Part shown: positions 30,678-39,452 of the stretch, piece after piece
How the letters are laid out: each line of letters opens with the position of its first letter
Position numbering within the stretch: position 1 is the first letter of the stretch
Origin: Gammaproteobacteria bacterium
GTDB lineage: Bacteria > Pseudomonadota > Gammaproteobacteria > Burkholderiales > Nitrosomonadaceae
Direction of reading: 5' to 3'
Assembly: GCA_030431985.1 (NCBI GenBank)
Contig: JAUIIB010000013.1
Coordinates: forward strand, 1-64,000
Length of the DNA: 64,000 nucleotides
Program-made: the position numbers and the translations under genes
The notes under the pieces: model-generated
Databases searched by the model: none
What the model was told of the DNA's origin: nothing
What the model saw: the letters and a program-made list of their open reading frames with translations, nothing else

Positions 30678-31481
30678 CTAGGCAGCTTTTTTAGCTGCAA
30701 TCATGTTTTCGACATTTTTAAATCTCTCGAATCTTTCGGTCCAATTCACCAATTCAAGGGATCCATCTAAATGTTCAAACAAAGTGGTACAACTCTCTAC
30801 CCAATCACCATCATTACAATATAGCACCGAGTTAATCTCCCGGATTTCGGCATGATGAATATGACCACACACAACGCCATCTACACCACGATCCTTAGCT
30901 AAGCGTGCCAATGCATGCTCAAAACTACTAATAAAACTGACTGCATTCTTGACTTTCAGTTTCAGATACGCCGCCAGCGACCAGTATGAAAACCCAAAAA
31001 ATTTTCGCATACCGTTAACATAGCGGTTCAACCACAACAACATATCGTAAGCCGCGTTACCCAGCATGGCAATCATACGGCTGTGCTTAACGATGACATC
31101 GAACTCATCACCGTGCAATATCAACAGTTTCTTCCCATCTTGCGTGGTATGTACATAATCCAGATGTATTTCAAGATTGCCGAAAACATGGCCCGCACAA
31201 TCCCTTAGCGCTTCGTCATGATTTCCTGGAACATAGATAACTTTAGTTCCGTGTTTTGCTTTTCCCAGAATTGATCGAATGACGTTAGTATGTTCCTGTG
31301 GCCAATACGCGCTTTTTTTGATACTCCAAAAATCTACGATGTCGCCAACTAAAAACAAATAATCTGTTTCAACTGAATGCAAAAAGTGAAGTAACGCCTC
31401 AGCCTGACAACCGCGGAACCCGAGATGAACATCAGAAATCCATACGCTTCTTACTTTGATGGGTGGTTTTTTCTTAGTCAT
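30678..31481 (-). CDS. PlcP/LpxH-like metallophosphoesterase (candidate phospholipase C)
   Basis: A 267-residue calcineurin-like phosphoesterase of COG2908. Metal-site motifs are ISDVHLG, GDIVD, GNHDE, HGDEFD and GHIHH, all intact. The long FSYWSLAAYLKLKVKNAV insert and C-terminal NDGDWVESC are shared with alphaproteobacterial PlcP, which cleaves phospholipid headgroups in phosphate starvation, rather than with short LpxH. The neighbouring patatin, glycosyltransferase and DAG kinase fit a PlcP role; UDP-2,3-diacylglucosamine hydrolysis is the alternative. A good site (AAGAAGGG) precedes the ATG. I see no PhoB box in front of it. Confidence 0.8.
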   Translation of the reverse strand: MTKKKPPIKVRSVWISDVHLGFRGCQAEALLHFLHSVETDYLFLVGDIVDFWSIKKSAYWPQEHTNVIRSILGKAKHGTKVIYVPGNHDEALRDCAGHVFGNLEIHLDYVHTTQDGKKLLILHGDEFDVIVKHSRMIAMLGNAAYDMLLWLNRYVNGMRKFFGFSYWSLAAYLKLKVKNAVSFISSFEHALARLAKDRGVDGVVCGHIHHAEIREINSVLYCNDGDWVESCTTLFEHLDGSLELVNWTERFERFKNVENMIAAKKAA

Positions 31482-31653
31482 AATCCCTTCTTAAATCAGT
31501 TGATCGTGGCAACAAAGCATAAAGCGTCTTCGTTAAATCCTTTTGAACCTTTTGTTAAGGATTAATGAATTTTTGATTAAACAGCGTATAGCCTGCTTAA
31601 ATTGTTATCACAACGTTATGCAAACAGTAACGGTGGCGCTATAGAGATATGAC

Positions 31654-31705
31654 AAAAAATAAAGCAGCCATATCTAGGGGAGCGATAAATGATACTGGCT
31701 GCTTT
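31654..31705 (-). terminator. Second of two tandem long-loop terminators
   Basis: On the minus strand a perfect 10-base inverted repeat AAAGCAGCCA / TGGCTGCTTT (31696-31705 with 31661-31670) encloses a 25-base loop and runs directly into ATTTTTT. It is 27 bases after the first hairpin. The loop contains a pyrimidine run CGCTCCCC. Confidence 0.6.
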
Positions 31706-31724
31706 CGGTAAAAATGGATAAATC

Positions 31725-31781
31725 AAAAAAAGACAGCCGTTTTGAGGAAGGTGTTAACTGTGGAAAGAACTAACGGCTGTC
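31725..31781 (-). terminator. First of two tandem long-loop terminators
   Basis: On the minus strand a perfect 10-base inverted repeat GACAGCCGTT / AACGGCTGTC (31772-31781 with 31732-31741) encloses a 30-base loop and is followed by seven T. It lies about 77 bases after the stop of the secreted metallophosphoesterase gene. The loop contains CACCTTCCTC. Confidence 0.65.
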
Positions 31782-31857
31782 GTATTAAAACATATGAGAA
31801 ATACTACCAATACATTGTTACAACGGTGTTAAAAAAATAAAATTTAGCCAAGAAATA

Positions 31858-32943
31858 TCATAAATTTCCCGGCACCAATTGCGGTGCAAAATTAAATACT
31901 GCTTTAGACCTGGGGTCGACTAAAACCTTGACCCAGTGCAATTCAGAATCGCCAAATACTTCCATACGTGTTAATTTGGGCACTTGATGATTATCGTTTG
32001 GACCGGTTGCATCAGCATTGGCATACCACGGTACAAAACGCGGACGATCAACCCGGTACACATGTGAATCACCATGGCTTAATACAACCGGCCCATCAAA
32101 TGTCAGGCTGAGAGCAAACAGCTTTTCCAGAAATGGATTGAAACCAGCGCGATTGATGTCATCGAAAGGCAACTCGAAATTCGGATCGGCATGAATCGCA
32201 ATAAAAATACCAGCCACACGCTCCTCTATTGCCATATCAAACGTTTTTTCCAGCCACGCAATTGAAGCAGCATTTCGTGTTGTAAATTCATGAATACGGT
32301 CTTTCCTTGGGTTATCAAAACTATCCGCTGGATCTATTCCTGACCATGGTCTTAAATTGTTATTGCTCCCTACAACATGAATGGCAGATACGGCGACACG
32401 ACCCGTCATGAACATTGTATTTTCCACAAACGTTTCATAGCCTGATATTGCCGACTGCGTTAATACCTGGCGAGGCTTTTGACCTGTTGTCATACCGGGA
32501 TTTGGAAAAAACAATTGACGCAGATACGCCAATCGCTCAAGAGGATTCCATCCGCCATTACTGGCACGATGACAATCGGTCCATTCGTTGTCTCCAGGCG
32601 TATAAATCAACACTGTGGTAATTTGTTGCAGCTGATTGAACCGTCGTTGCAAGCGTTCGTCAGTACATTCGGTACCACCACTTTTGATATCGCCCACATG
32701 AACAACAAATTTCACTTCATGGTCATTGTTTATATCTTCAATGATACGATCAAAAGCACCTTCTTTATCATCACCGTAAGGCCCGTCACCAATCACGGCA
32801 AATGCAACGGGATTAACATTACGATCAATGCCCGAACTGGCAGCCTTTTCTGCAAACACATTTGCCGCAAAACAAGATGCAACAAATGTCATACCAATAC
32901 TAAACACAGCACTCACGCTAGTACGAGCCAGATTACTCAACAT
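31858..32943 (-). CDS. Exported calcineurin-like metallophosphoesterase
   Basis: A 361-residue phosphoesterase with an N-terminal signal peptide (hydrophobic to about residue 30, ending near FAANVFAEK). Metal-site motifs are IGDGPYGDD, HVGDIKSGG, GDNEWTDC, HADPN and SHGDSHVY. The acting compartment is therefore probably the periplasm. The substrate is unknown. The ATG at 32943 is used; a TTG two codons upstream has better spacing from GGAG. It lies 87 bases downstream of the glycerophosphodiesterase and is probably its operon partner, ended by the tandem terminators. Confidence 0.82.
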   Translation of the reverse strand: MLSNLARTSVSAVFSIGMTFVASCFAANVFAEKAASSGIDRNVNPVAFAVIGDGPYGDDKEGAFDRIIEDINNDHEVKFVVHVGDIKSGGTECTDERLQRRFNQLQQITTVLIYTPGDNEWTDCHRASNGGWNPLERLAYLRQLFFPNPGMTTGQKPRQVLTQSAISGYETFVENTMFMTGRVAVSAIHVVGSNNNLRPWSGIDPADSFDNPRKDRIHEFTTRNAASIAWLEKTFDMAIEERVAGIFIAIHADPNFELPFDDINRAGFNPFLEKLFALSLTFDGPVVLSHGDSHVYRVDRPRFVPWYANADATGPNDNHQVPKLTRMEVFGDSELHWVKVLVDPRSKAVFNFAPQLVPGNL

Positions 32944-33030
32944 AAACAAAAATACTCCATGAGATTTTTAATTTTATAGAAAGCCGGGCACAGGCAGAGT
33001 AAATAAACGCTGTCATGGGTATCCCGGTTA

Positions 33031-34338
33031 CTATTTCAGATTCATGCAATTAGCGTAATAAGTAACGGTTGCCGGCCAATCAGAGAAAATTCCAAGAATA
33101 CCGACATCTTCAGCCAGAACGTGCAAAGCAGCGTACATATCGCCATCATTGTTAATCATCTGGTCAGGGTCGACAGGGCTCGGATTTTGCCCATTGAGCG
33201 TCTGGAAATACCATCCGCCACCGTTATTTAATGGACCATCCCGCTCGAATGTCCAGGTAATAACATCCAACCCAGCTTCTTTGGTGGCAACCGCATAACG
33301 GGAAGGCGCGATTGCACCATCCTCAATTTCCAACAACATCCACATTGGCGGCGCAATAATTTGCACACCTTCGGCAACTAATTGTTCCATCGAAGGCGAC
33401 CAAGTTGCAGGATTACGATGATCAAAAGCGGGATCACTATAACGACCGTCGAGATATACAGCCTGACTACCAAAATCCGGTTCACTTTGTATCCAGTACA
33501 GTACATCATCGATATTGAATGATTGCGCCCAGACTTTAGAAGCAGGTACTTCAGCTTCCTTGTACTCATCAATCATTTTCTGGGCATAATCTTCCTGGGA
33601 AAACCCATCAAATGGCATCGGAATACTCGGCGCTTTCAGCTCCGGTGTCATTTTCACTCCCAATTTTTGGAACAACTCAATACTTTCCTTATGCGTTAAC
33701 AGCGTGCCACGCGTCGTATACAAATCTGTTCTCCAGCCGGCCGTGCCTTTCATGTAGCCGTCAACATTGGTTGCACCTGAATCTGAAGCATCCATTTTCC
33801 CCTTCAAGGTTCTGAATTCAGCCAATGTAATATCACTGGTACAGCATCGTGCTGTTGCTGATGTAATCAGATTACCACTTTCGTCATACACAGCAGGTTG
33901 AAACGGAACCGAGCATTTTTCTGCTAAAGGTGTTTCTAAAATATTTGTTGTGGTATGCAGATCGCATTGCGAATGACGGCAAACCAATTCTTTATCCTGT
34001 GTAAAGGTCACATCACATTCGACAATGCCCGCACCCATCTTCGCAGCAGCTTCGTATGATTCCAGTGTATGCTCTGGGAACTGCATAGGAGCGCCGCGGT
34101 GACCGATTGAAAAATCGGTTCGTTTAAAAGGGCCTTTTTCACAACGTTCCAGCCGATTTTTTAACCGGCTTGGATCCATATCCCGGACTAAAAAAAACGG
34201 GCGCGGCCCTAACTGAACACTATGGCCGCGTCCATTATTATAATTTTTTCCTGATTCGCTACCTTTGTTGCTGGCCCAACTTGTTGTAGACAATGTCACT
34301 ACAATTGCAGTAGCAACTGTGATGATCAGACATCTCAT
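33031..34338 (-). CDS. Exported glycerophosphodiester phosphodiesterase
   Basis: A 435-residue GDPD-family enzyme with a signal peptide ending near SWASNKG. The catalytic block is [17 protein letters not shown] followed by ECDVTFTQD and [10 protein letters not shown], containing the metal-binding Glu/Asp and catalytic His residues. It is longer than cytosolic UgpQ and resembles secreted GlpQ-like enzymes that release glycerol 3-phosphate from deacylated phospholipids. AAGGAG precedes the ATG. A PhoB-box-like promoter lies about 100 bases upstream. Confidence 0.9.
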   Translation of the reverse strand: MRCLIITVATAIVVTLSTTSWASNKGSESGKNYNNGRGHSVQLGPRPFFLVRDMDPSRLKNRLERCEKGPFKRTDFSIGHRGAPMQFPEHTLESYEAAAKMGAGIVECDVTFTQDKELVCRHSQCDLHTTTNILETPLAEKCSVPFQPAVYDESGNLITSATARCCTSDITLAEFRTLKGKMDASDSGATNVDGYMKGTAGWRTDLYTTRGTLLTHKESIELFQKLGVKMTPELKAPSIPMPFDGFSQEDYAQKMIDEYKEAEVPASKVWAQSFNIDDVLYWIQSEPDFGSQAVYLDGRYSDPAFDHRNPATWSPSMEQLVAEGVQIIAPPMWMLLEIEDGAIAPSRYAVATKEAGLDVITWTFERDGPLNNGGGWYFQTLNGQNPSPVDPDQMINNDGDMYAALHVLAEDVGILGIFSDWPATVTYYANCMNLK

Positions 34339-34437
34339 TATTCACTCTCCTTTAATTGTTTTAATTGACGCATTGCAACAGGCTCCCTACGTCGGTTGCC
34401 CAGGCAACCACCACCATGTTATGGAGTGAATATTTCT

Positions 34438-34471
34438 GTTTTATGCCTGTTTTATGAAATTTCAATGACGC
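34438..34471 (-). promoter_or_regulatory. PhoB-box-like promoter of the GDPD gene
   Basis: On the minus strand GCGTCAT TGAA ATTTCAT (34454-34471) matches 10 of 14 heptamer positions and is followed after exactly ten bases by TAAAAC (34438-34443). It is the weakest of the four boxes in this window, but shares their geometry. The transcribed leader would include a GGTTGCC-CA-GGCAACC palindrome at 34394-34409. Confidence 0.55.
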
Positions 34472-34590
34472 TTAAATGAATCCTAATCCGTCTGATTCAG
34501 GTATGTAACACTTCGCAAATTTACGTACTGTGATACATCCAGTTAAAACTGATCCGGAAAAAAGCCGACATCGAGTCATTATCCACATCG

Positions 34591-34956
34591 CTATTTCTCT
34601 GCTCCATGCCTCACCTCATGGTAATTAGTCAACAACCCAACGATAATAATGATTGCACCCACGCCCATATAAAAATTTCGGGCTGTCAGTTCATCAGCAA
34701 AACCCAGAATAAACGGAACAACGACTAGTGTCGGCCCAACGATACGCTCAATCCAACCGTGCAGCGTAAAAGCCAGCACCTTAAAAGCGCCTAAAGAAAA
34801 ATCCGAAGTCAATGTAACCATTAAATGAACACCGGCCAGAACATAAGCAAGCATGGTAGGTATTGGGCTGAAATCCAGAAACAACGGCGCTAAAATAAAA
34901 ATACCAACAGTTAAAAAATCCAGATAACCATGATTACGTGCGGATATAACTTTCAT
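34591..34956 (-). CDS. Small SPW-repeat-like membrane protein
   Basis: A 121-residue integral membrane protein with about four hydrophobic helices (DFLTVGIFILAPLFL; TMLAYVLAGVHLMVTL; IVGPTLVVVPFILGF; FYMGVGAIIIIVGLL). The pattern resembles SPW-repeat proteins. Function is unknown. The ATG at 34956 is preceded by AAGGAG at good spacing; the frame upstream to 35058 is not membrane-like. It lies 98 bases downstream of the Crp/Fnr gene on the same strand. Confidence 0.7.
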   Translation of the reverse strand: MKVISARNHGYLDFLTVGIFILAPLFLDFSPIPTMLAYVLAGVHLMVTLTSDFSLGAFKVLAFTLHGWIERIVGPTLVVVPFILGFADELTARNFYMGVGAIIIIVGLLTNYHEVRHGAEK

Positions 34957-35054
34957 TGTTTCGCTCCTTAACTTGCGATTGGTTAATAAACAACGCCATT
35001 GTAGAAAACACGCAGAACCCAGTCTGTTATCTAGCGAACATCGACTGAAATGAA

Positions 35055-35756
35055 TCAATCATTATCGAAAAAGCTATCGGAAAAAGCGCTGTCATTAATA
35101 CAGATCTGTTCACGTGTGTAATCAAGTAGGCCGCGGCTTCTGAAATTGTTCATAATTGTACTGACAACGGAACGGCTGGCTCCGACCAGATCTGCCAGTT
35201 CCTGTTGCGTTAGGAAAACTTCCAGAGAAAATCCATGTGTACAGCGTGCACCGAATAACTGTGCTAGTTCCCGCAATGTAGCAACTATCCGCTGTTCGAC
35301 GGGCTGGGTTAGAATCATGCGTAATTTTTGCTCGGTCCGACGTTGCCGGTCATTTATCGATTCCAGAATCAGCCAGGACAGATCCGGTCGATTGAGGATT
35401 AGCTGTTTGAAATCCTTAAGCCCGATGCAATAGCAGATTACATCACCCAACGCCTGTGCACTTTCCTCAACTAGCCGATAATCCTCATCGTGTTGCAGGC
35501 GGCCAAAGATGTCCCCACGTGTGAGCAGTGTAAGCGTCAACTCGCTACCCTGTTGTGTTAGATAAGAAAGTTTGACAATACCTTGTCGTATCCAGAAAAA
35601 ACCCGTACTGCAATCACCCTGCCGGTAAAGAAACTGTTTATCAGAAATTTCAATTTCCCGAATACCGGGATAAATCTTTTTCCATTCACCTAGATTCTGT
35701 TCAAAGATGGAATCTAGAGATTGGGTCAACTTGTCGCTGCGGCGGGAAAAAGACAT
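35055..35756 (-). CDS. Crp/Fnr-family transcriptional regulator
   Basis: A 233-residue regulator with an N-terminal cyclic-nucleotide-binding-like domain (YRQGDCSTGFFWIRQGIVKL) and a C-terminal winged helix with the recognition segment LTQQELADLVGASRSVVSTIMNNF. The N-terminus lacks the cysteine cluster of oxygen-sensing FNR, so an Fe-S cluster is not expected; the effector is unknown. The first ATG (35756) is used; a TTG at 35780 is an alternative. It is divergent from phoH across a 433-base gap. Confidence 0.87.
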   Translation of the reverse strand: MSFSRRSDKLTQSLDSIFEQNLGEWKKIYPGIREIEISDKQFLYRQGDCSTGFFWIRQGIVKLSYLTQQGSELTLTLLTRGDIFGRLQHDEDYRLVEESAQALGDVICYCIGLKDFKQLILNRPDLSWLILESINDRQRRTEQKLRMILTQPVEQRIVATLRELAQLFGARCTHGFSLEVFLTQQELADLVGASRSVVSTIMNNFRSRGLLDYTREQICINDSAFSDSFFDND

Positions 35757-36085
35757 AAGTAAACAATTATTTTGAAACAACGATACCTGTAAATTATAAA
35801 CTGATATCTCGGGAGTATAATTTCAGTCCCTAATCAATTATTTTCTATAGATAGATAATTACTAGATAATGATGGCGTTCAAACAGAACGACGGTGATAT
35901 ACATATCAACCATGAAACATACTCATCATAAAATGTGTAAAAATATTGGAAATGTAAATTTTTCCTGGTCTTTTACTGTAATACCCGACTTGCGAGGCAA
36001 CTTAAATTAATTTTCCAGACTAGTAGGTATGTACCACAGAGCATTCCATTGGACTTTCTTCACGGTTTTGTAACAATTGAATTTT

Positions 36086-36150
36086 AGTATTCTTTCAATT
36101 TGATATTGCCAGGTTCAGTGAACTTGTCAATATCAAACTGAAAGAGTACT
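36086..36150. repeat. Large near-perfect palindrome upstream of phoH
   Basis: Left arm 36086-36116 and right arm 36120-36150 are inverted repeats 31 bases long, identical at 27 positions, with a three-base centre (AGT). Two of the four differences would form G-U pairs in one of the transcripts. It ends 39 bases before the phoH ATG and lies in the only large gap between the divergent Crp/Fnr and phoH genes. It has no T tract. The rest of the gap 35757-36189 holds no recognised gene. Confidence 0.75.
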
Positions 36151-36189
36151 TAGTATGATTGAATAACACAAGAAATCACTTAATCAACT

Positions 36190-37521
36190 ATGCCACGCAG
36201 TCAAAAAAAGATATTCGTACTGGACACCTCGGTTATTTTGTACAACCATCAGGCGATATACAGCTTTGAGGACAATGACGTCGCCATTCCGATCACCGTG
36301 CTGGAAGAACTCGATCATTTCAAAAAAGGAAACGACACAAAAAATTTTGAAGCACGGGAATTTATACGGATTATGGATAGCTTATCGCTCCATCATTCAT
36401 TACAGAAGTGGATCCCGATCGACCGGCCCAACCATGGACGCTTCAAAGTGGTCTTACAGGAGCATACCAACGGATTGGATGCCACACAAATTTTCGGAGA
36501 AAACTGCGCTGATCACCGTATCCTCAATACCGCCATCTCTTTAAGCCATGAATTTCCGCGGAAGAAGATTATTCTGGTCACCAAAGATATCAATCTACGG
36601 CTAAAGGCAAAATCATTAAATATCACAGCGGAAGATTTTAAAACTGGAAAAATAAAAGATCTTGAGTCACTTCATGTCGGCAGTGCAACTATAGAAGGCC
36701 TACCGAAATCAATCATTGATGAAATCTACACCAACGATTTCTGCTTGCCCGAAGACATAGACCTGCATACACCTATCCCCAATCACTACTATATTCTAAA
36801 AAATGAGCGTGCCTCGGTGCTGGTATTTTATAACCCGGAATCACAACGGATTGAGCGCGTTCATAAGAAATCTGCGTACGGAATTTCCCCTAGAAATGCA
36901 GAGCAAGTCTTTGCATTACATGCCATAACCCATCCCCAAATTAAACTGGTCACGCTACAAGGTGTAGCCGGCACAGGAAAAACACTACTGGCGCTTGCCG
37001 GCGCATTGGATCAGAAAAAAAATTTTAAACAAATCTATCTGGCACGCCCTATCGTTCCACTGAGCAATAAAGATATCGGCTACCTTCCTGGTGACATTGT
37101 TTCCAAACTCAATCCTTATATGGAGCCGTTGTGGGACAATCTGAAATTTATTAAAAACCAGTTCAGTGAAAGAGACAAGGAATTTAAACAAATTACGGAT
37201 GCGGTCGAACAGGAAAAACTAACCATCTCGCCACTTGCATATATCCGTGGCAGAAGCATCTCAAACGTATGTTTTATTGTCGATGAGGCGCAAAACCTAA
37301 CACCGCATGAAGTAAAAACGATTATTACCAGAGCCGGTGAAAATACCAAAATCATTTTTACCGGAGACATTTACCAAATCGACACGCCCTATCTCGACTC
37401 GCAAAGTAACGGCTTGTCCTATCTTATCGATAAAATCAAACATCACGAAATTTTTGCACACGTACGACTGGAAAAAGGTGAACGTTCCCACCTGGCTAAC
37501 CTGGCAAATGAACTACTTTAA
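36190..37521 (+). CDS. PIN-PhoH fusion protein (PhoH2-type RNase/ATPase)
   Basis: A 443-residue two-domain protein. The N-terminal PIN nuclease domain starts FVLDTSVILYN and carries acidic residues in EELDHFKKG, DHRILNTA and TKDINLRLKA. The C-terminal PhoH ATPase has Walker A GVAGTGKT (residues 258-265) and Walker B FIVDEAQNLTP (near 361). PhoH2 proteins unwind and cleave RNA in mycobacterial studies. No antitoxin-like small gene precedes it; the large palindrome does. Despite its name, no PhoB box was found in front of it. Confidence 0.9.
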   Translation: MPRSQKKIFVLDTSVILYNHQAIYSFEDNDVAIPITVLEELDHFKKGNDTKNFEAREFIRIMDSLSLHHSLQKWIPIDRPNHGRFKVVLQEHTNGLDATQIFGENCADHRILNTAISLSHEFPRKKIILVTKDINLRLKAKSLNITAEDFKTGKIKDLESLHVGSATIEGLPKSIIDEIYTNDFCLPEDIDLHTPIPNHYYILKNERASVLVFYNPESQRIERVHKKSAYGISPRNAEQVFALHAITHPQIKLVTLQGVAGTGKTLLALAGALDQKKNFKQIYLARPIVPLSNKDIGYLPGDIVSKLNPYMEPLWDNLKFIKNQFSERDKEFKQITDAVEQEKLTISPLAYIRGRSISNVCFIVDEAQNLTPHEVKTIITRAGENTKIIFTGDIYQIDTPYLDSQSNGLSYLIDKIKHHEIFAHVRLEKGERSHLANLANELL

Positions 37522-37615
37522 ATTAACTGTAGACAATTGACAGTTCATGACGACACCCCTAACAGACTGTTAAAATAATGCCATAATATCAGTAGGTTCA
37601 ATACAACGATAGACA

Positions 37616-38359
37616 ATGGAAAATTTCATCAGGGAATTTAAACGCGCGCTTTCTCCGCAATATTGCCAGCAACTGATCGCTAAATTTGAGAAAGATTCGC
37701 AAAAACAACCCGGTCGTACTGGTGCTGGCGTTGATAAATCCAAAAAAGACAGCGTTGATCTTTATATCACTGCACAGCCCGAATGGCAGCAGGAGTGCCA
37801 GACAATTGAACAAGTCATTGTCAATGCAATTGTGCAATATGCGCGTTTATTTCCGTTTTTATTAACAGGAGCCGTTTCACCCGGCATCGTCGATCCTCAA
37901 ACCCATAAAACCCGCCCAATACTGCACAACGAGCTGAATAAAATTGACGATTCTCAGCTGACCAGTCTAATTAAAGCAATGTATCAACTGGACGGGATCA
38001 ATTTCCAACATTATACACAGGGTCGGGGCGGTTACCCTCACTGGCATTCGGAACATTATCCGCACCCTACAGATGGCAGCCAGCGCTCATTACGGCGGGT
38101 TCTATTATGGCTGATTTATCTCAATGATGTTAACGAGGGAGGTGAAACCGAATTTTTTTATCAACAGGCTAAAATACGACCGATACAGGGCAGTTTGATA
38201 CTGGCACCGTGCATATTTACCCATACTCATTGCGGCCACATCCCGGTCTCGAATGACAAATATATACTGGCTTCCTGGTTAATGTATAAAACTGCTCCGC
38301 AGTTGTACGGTCAACCTTCTTCCACCCAAAAAGAGCAAATTAACTCAGATACGGATTAA
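37616..38359 (+). CDS. 2-oxoglutarate/Fe(II) oxygenase (prolyl-4-hydroxylase-like)
   Basis: A 247-residue oxygenase. Iron ligands would be the His and Glu/Asp of HWHSE (near residue 141) and a distal His in THTHCGH (near 202), with a following Lys in SNDKYILASW as the 2-oxoglutarate anchor. NEGGETEFF is the usual strand before the distal ligand. The iron acid is Glu-like or displaced compared with the usual HxD, so activity should be regarded as probable, not certain. The substrate is unknown. Confidence 0.82.
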   Translation: MENFIREFKRALSPQYCQQLIAKFEKDSQKQPGRTGAGVDKSKKDSVDLYITAQPEWQQECQTIEQVIVNAIVQYARLFPFLLTGAVSPGIVDPQTHKTRPILHNELNKIDDSQLTSLIKAMYQLDGINFQHYTQGRGGYPHWHSEHYPHPTDGSQRSLRRVLLWLIYLNDVNEGGETEFFYQQAKIRPIQGSLILAPCIFTHTHCGHIPVSNDKYILASWLMYKTAPQLYGQPSSTQKEQINSDTD

Positions 38360-38429
38360 CTGTATGCAATCATGATTTTCCGATCAAATCTTTTAAACGC
38401 AAATTACAACAAACAGAATCTCATACAAT

Positions 38430-39452
38430 ATGGCTCACCCGTCGTCTAAAGAAATACCCGAACTACAGCGTATTGAGAAAATTATTGAATGGGGTGACAA
38501 AAAGTATTTGTCCAGCAGAATACTTTGCCACGTACCCTTTGAGAACGTTTTATTACCGATACATGCACTTTCACTCGGCAATCCGGAACCGGGGATTCCA
38601 TGCATTACCTATGTCGCGGGTATTCATGGTTTGGAACGTATCGGTACACAGGTTGTCGTCGCTTTTATGGAAGGGTTGCTCGAACGACTAAAATGGAACC
38701 AGGCCACCCTCGATCTTTTGCAAAAGGTGCGTATTCATATCCTGCCACTTATTAATCCCGTCGGAATGCACAACAACACAAGGTCAAATGGTGAAAATGT
38801 TGATCTAATGCGTAACGCTCCGATTGACAGTCAAGAAAAAACAGTCTGGTTAGGCGGCGGACACCGGATTTCACCACTATTACCATGGTACCGTGGAAAA
38901 GCTGGTATACCTATGCAACCAGAAGCACAGGCGCTCTGTGATTTTATTACCCAGGAAGTTTTTCCCGCGCCATTTAGTATTGTTTTAGATTGTCACTCCG
39001 GATTTGGAGTTCGTAACCAAATTTGGTTTCCTTACGCGAAAAGCCGAATCGAAACGATCAAGCATCTCAAAGAGGTTTATTATCTGCGGAACCTTTTTGT
39101 GAACGCCTATCCACACCAGGAATATTCGTTCGAGCCTCAATCAAAACATTATCTTACCCATGGCGATCTTTGGGATTTTCTTTATTTGCAATCACTTGAA
39201 CATAAAAATACTTTTCTGCCTTTAACCTTGGAGATGGGGTCATGGCGCTGGGTTCGCAAAAATCCATTACAAATAAGACAACTACAAGGCATATTTCATC
39301 CTGTAAAACCGCACCGACTCAGACGCGTGTTAAGAAGTCACCTCATTTTGTTGGATTTTTTGTTACATGCAACACTATCCTATCAAAACTGGATTGATAA
39401 AAGCCGGGAACCCGAAATGGAAAAACTGGCATTATCGCTTTGGTATTCCTGA
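38430..39452 (+). CDS. M14-like zinc carboxypeptidase / DUF2817-type amidohydrolase
   Basis: A 340-residue protein with the M14 metal site: HGLE (near residue 66) gives His and Glu, and DCHSG (near 187) gives the third His. The segment NPVGMHNNTRSNGENVDLMRN contains the substrate-binding Asn-Arg pair, and LEMGSW (near 267) supplies the catalytic Glu. There is no signal peptide, so it is cytosolic. It is probably a carboxypeptidase or deacylase. Its stop overlaps the next gene start by one base (TGATG). Confidence 0.78.
   Translation: MAHPSSKEIPELQRIEKIIEWGDKKYLSSRILCHVPFENVLLPIHALSLGNPEPGIPCITYVAGIHGLERIGTQVVVAFMEGLLERLKWNQATLDLLQKVRIHILPLINPVGMHNNTRSNGENVDLMRNAPIDSQEKTVWLGGGHRISPLLPWYRGKAGIPMQPEAQALCDFITQEVFPAPFSIVLDCHSGFGVRNQIWFPYAKSRIETIKHLKEVYYLRNLFVNAYPHQEYSFEPQSKHYLTHGDLWDFLYLQSLEHKNTFLPLTLEMGSWRWVRKNPLQIRQLQGIFHPVKPHRLRRVLRSHLILLDFLLHATLSYQNWIDKSREPEMEKLALSLWYS

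Larger units (their letters stand above)
31482..31857. other. Gap holding the PlcP-gene promoter region and two tandem terminator hairpins
   Basis: No gene is visible in these 376 bases. The minus strand near 31560-31600 has a weak TTGTGA / 17 bases / TATACG pair that could serve the PlcP-like gene. The left-hand hairpins are listed separately. Direct repeats of CCTTTT nine bases apart lie near 31540-31556. Confidence 0.4.

Noticed and set aside
30682-30698. GCAGCT/AGCTGC hairpin at the end of the PlcP-like gene
   Set aside because: It encodes the AAKKAA tail and has no T tract on the minus strand, so it is not called a terminator.
31482-31660. PhoB box upstream of the PlcP-like gene
   Set aside because: The best match (TTGTCAT followed by a poor second heptamer) scores about 9 of 14 and has no -10 at the right distance. 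No box is claimed there.
36061-36190. The 36 kb palindrome as a rho-independent terminator
   Set aside because: There is no T tract on either strand and no gene ends nearby; both flanking genes start here.
37567-37584. Possible PhoB box before the 2OG oxygenase (CTGTTAA AATA ATGCCAT, 10 of 14)
   Set aside because: The hexamer ten bases later is GGTTCA, not a -10, and the gene has no clear phosphate link. The geometry shared by the four accepted boxes is missing.
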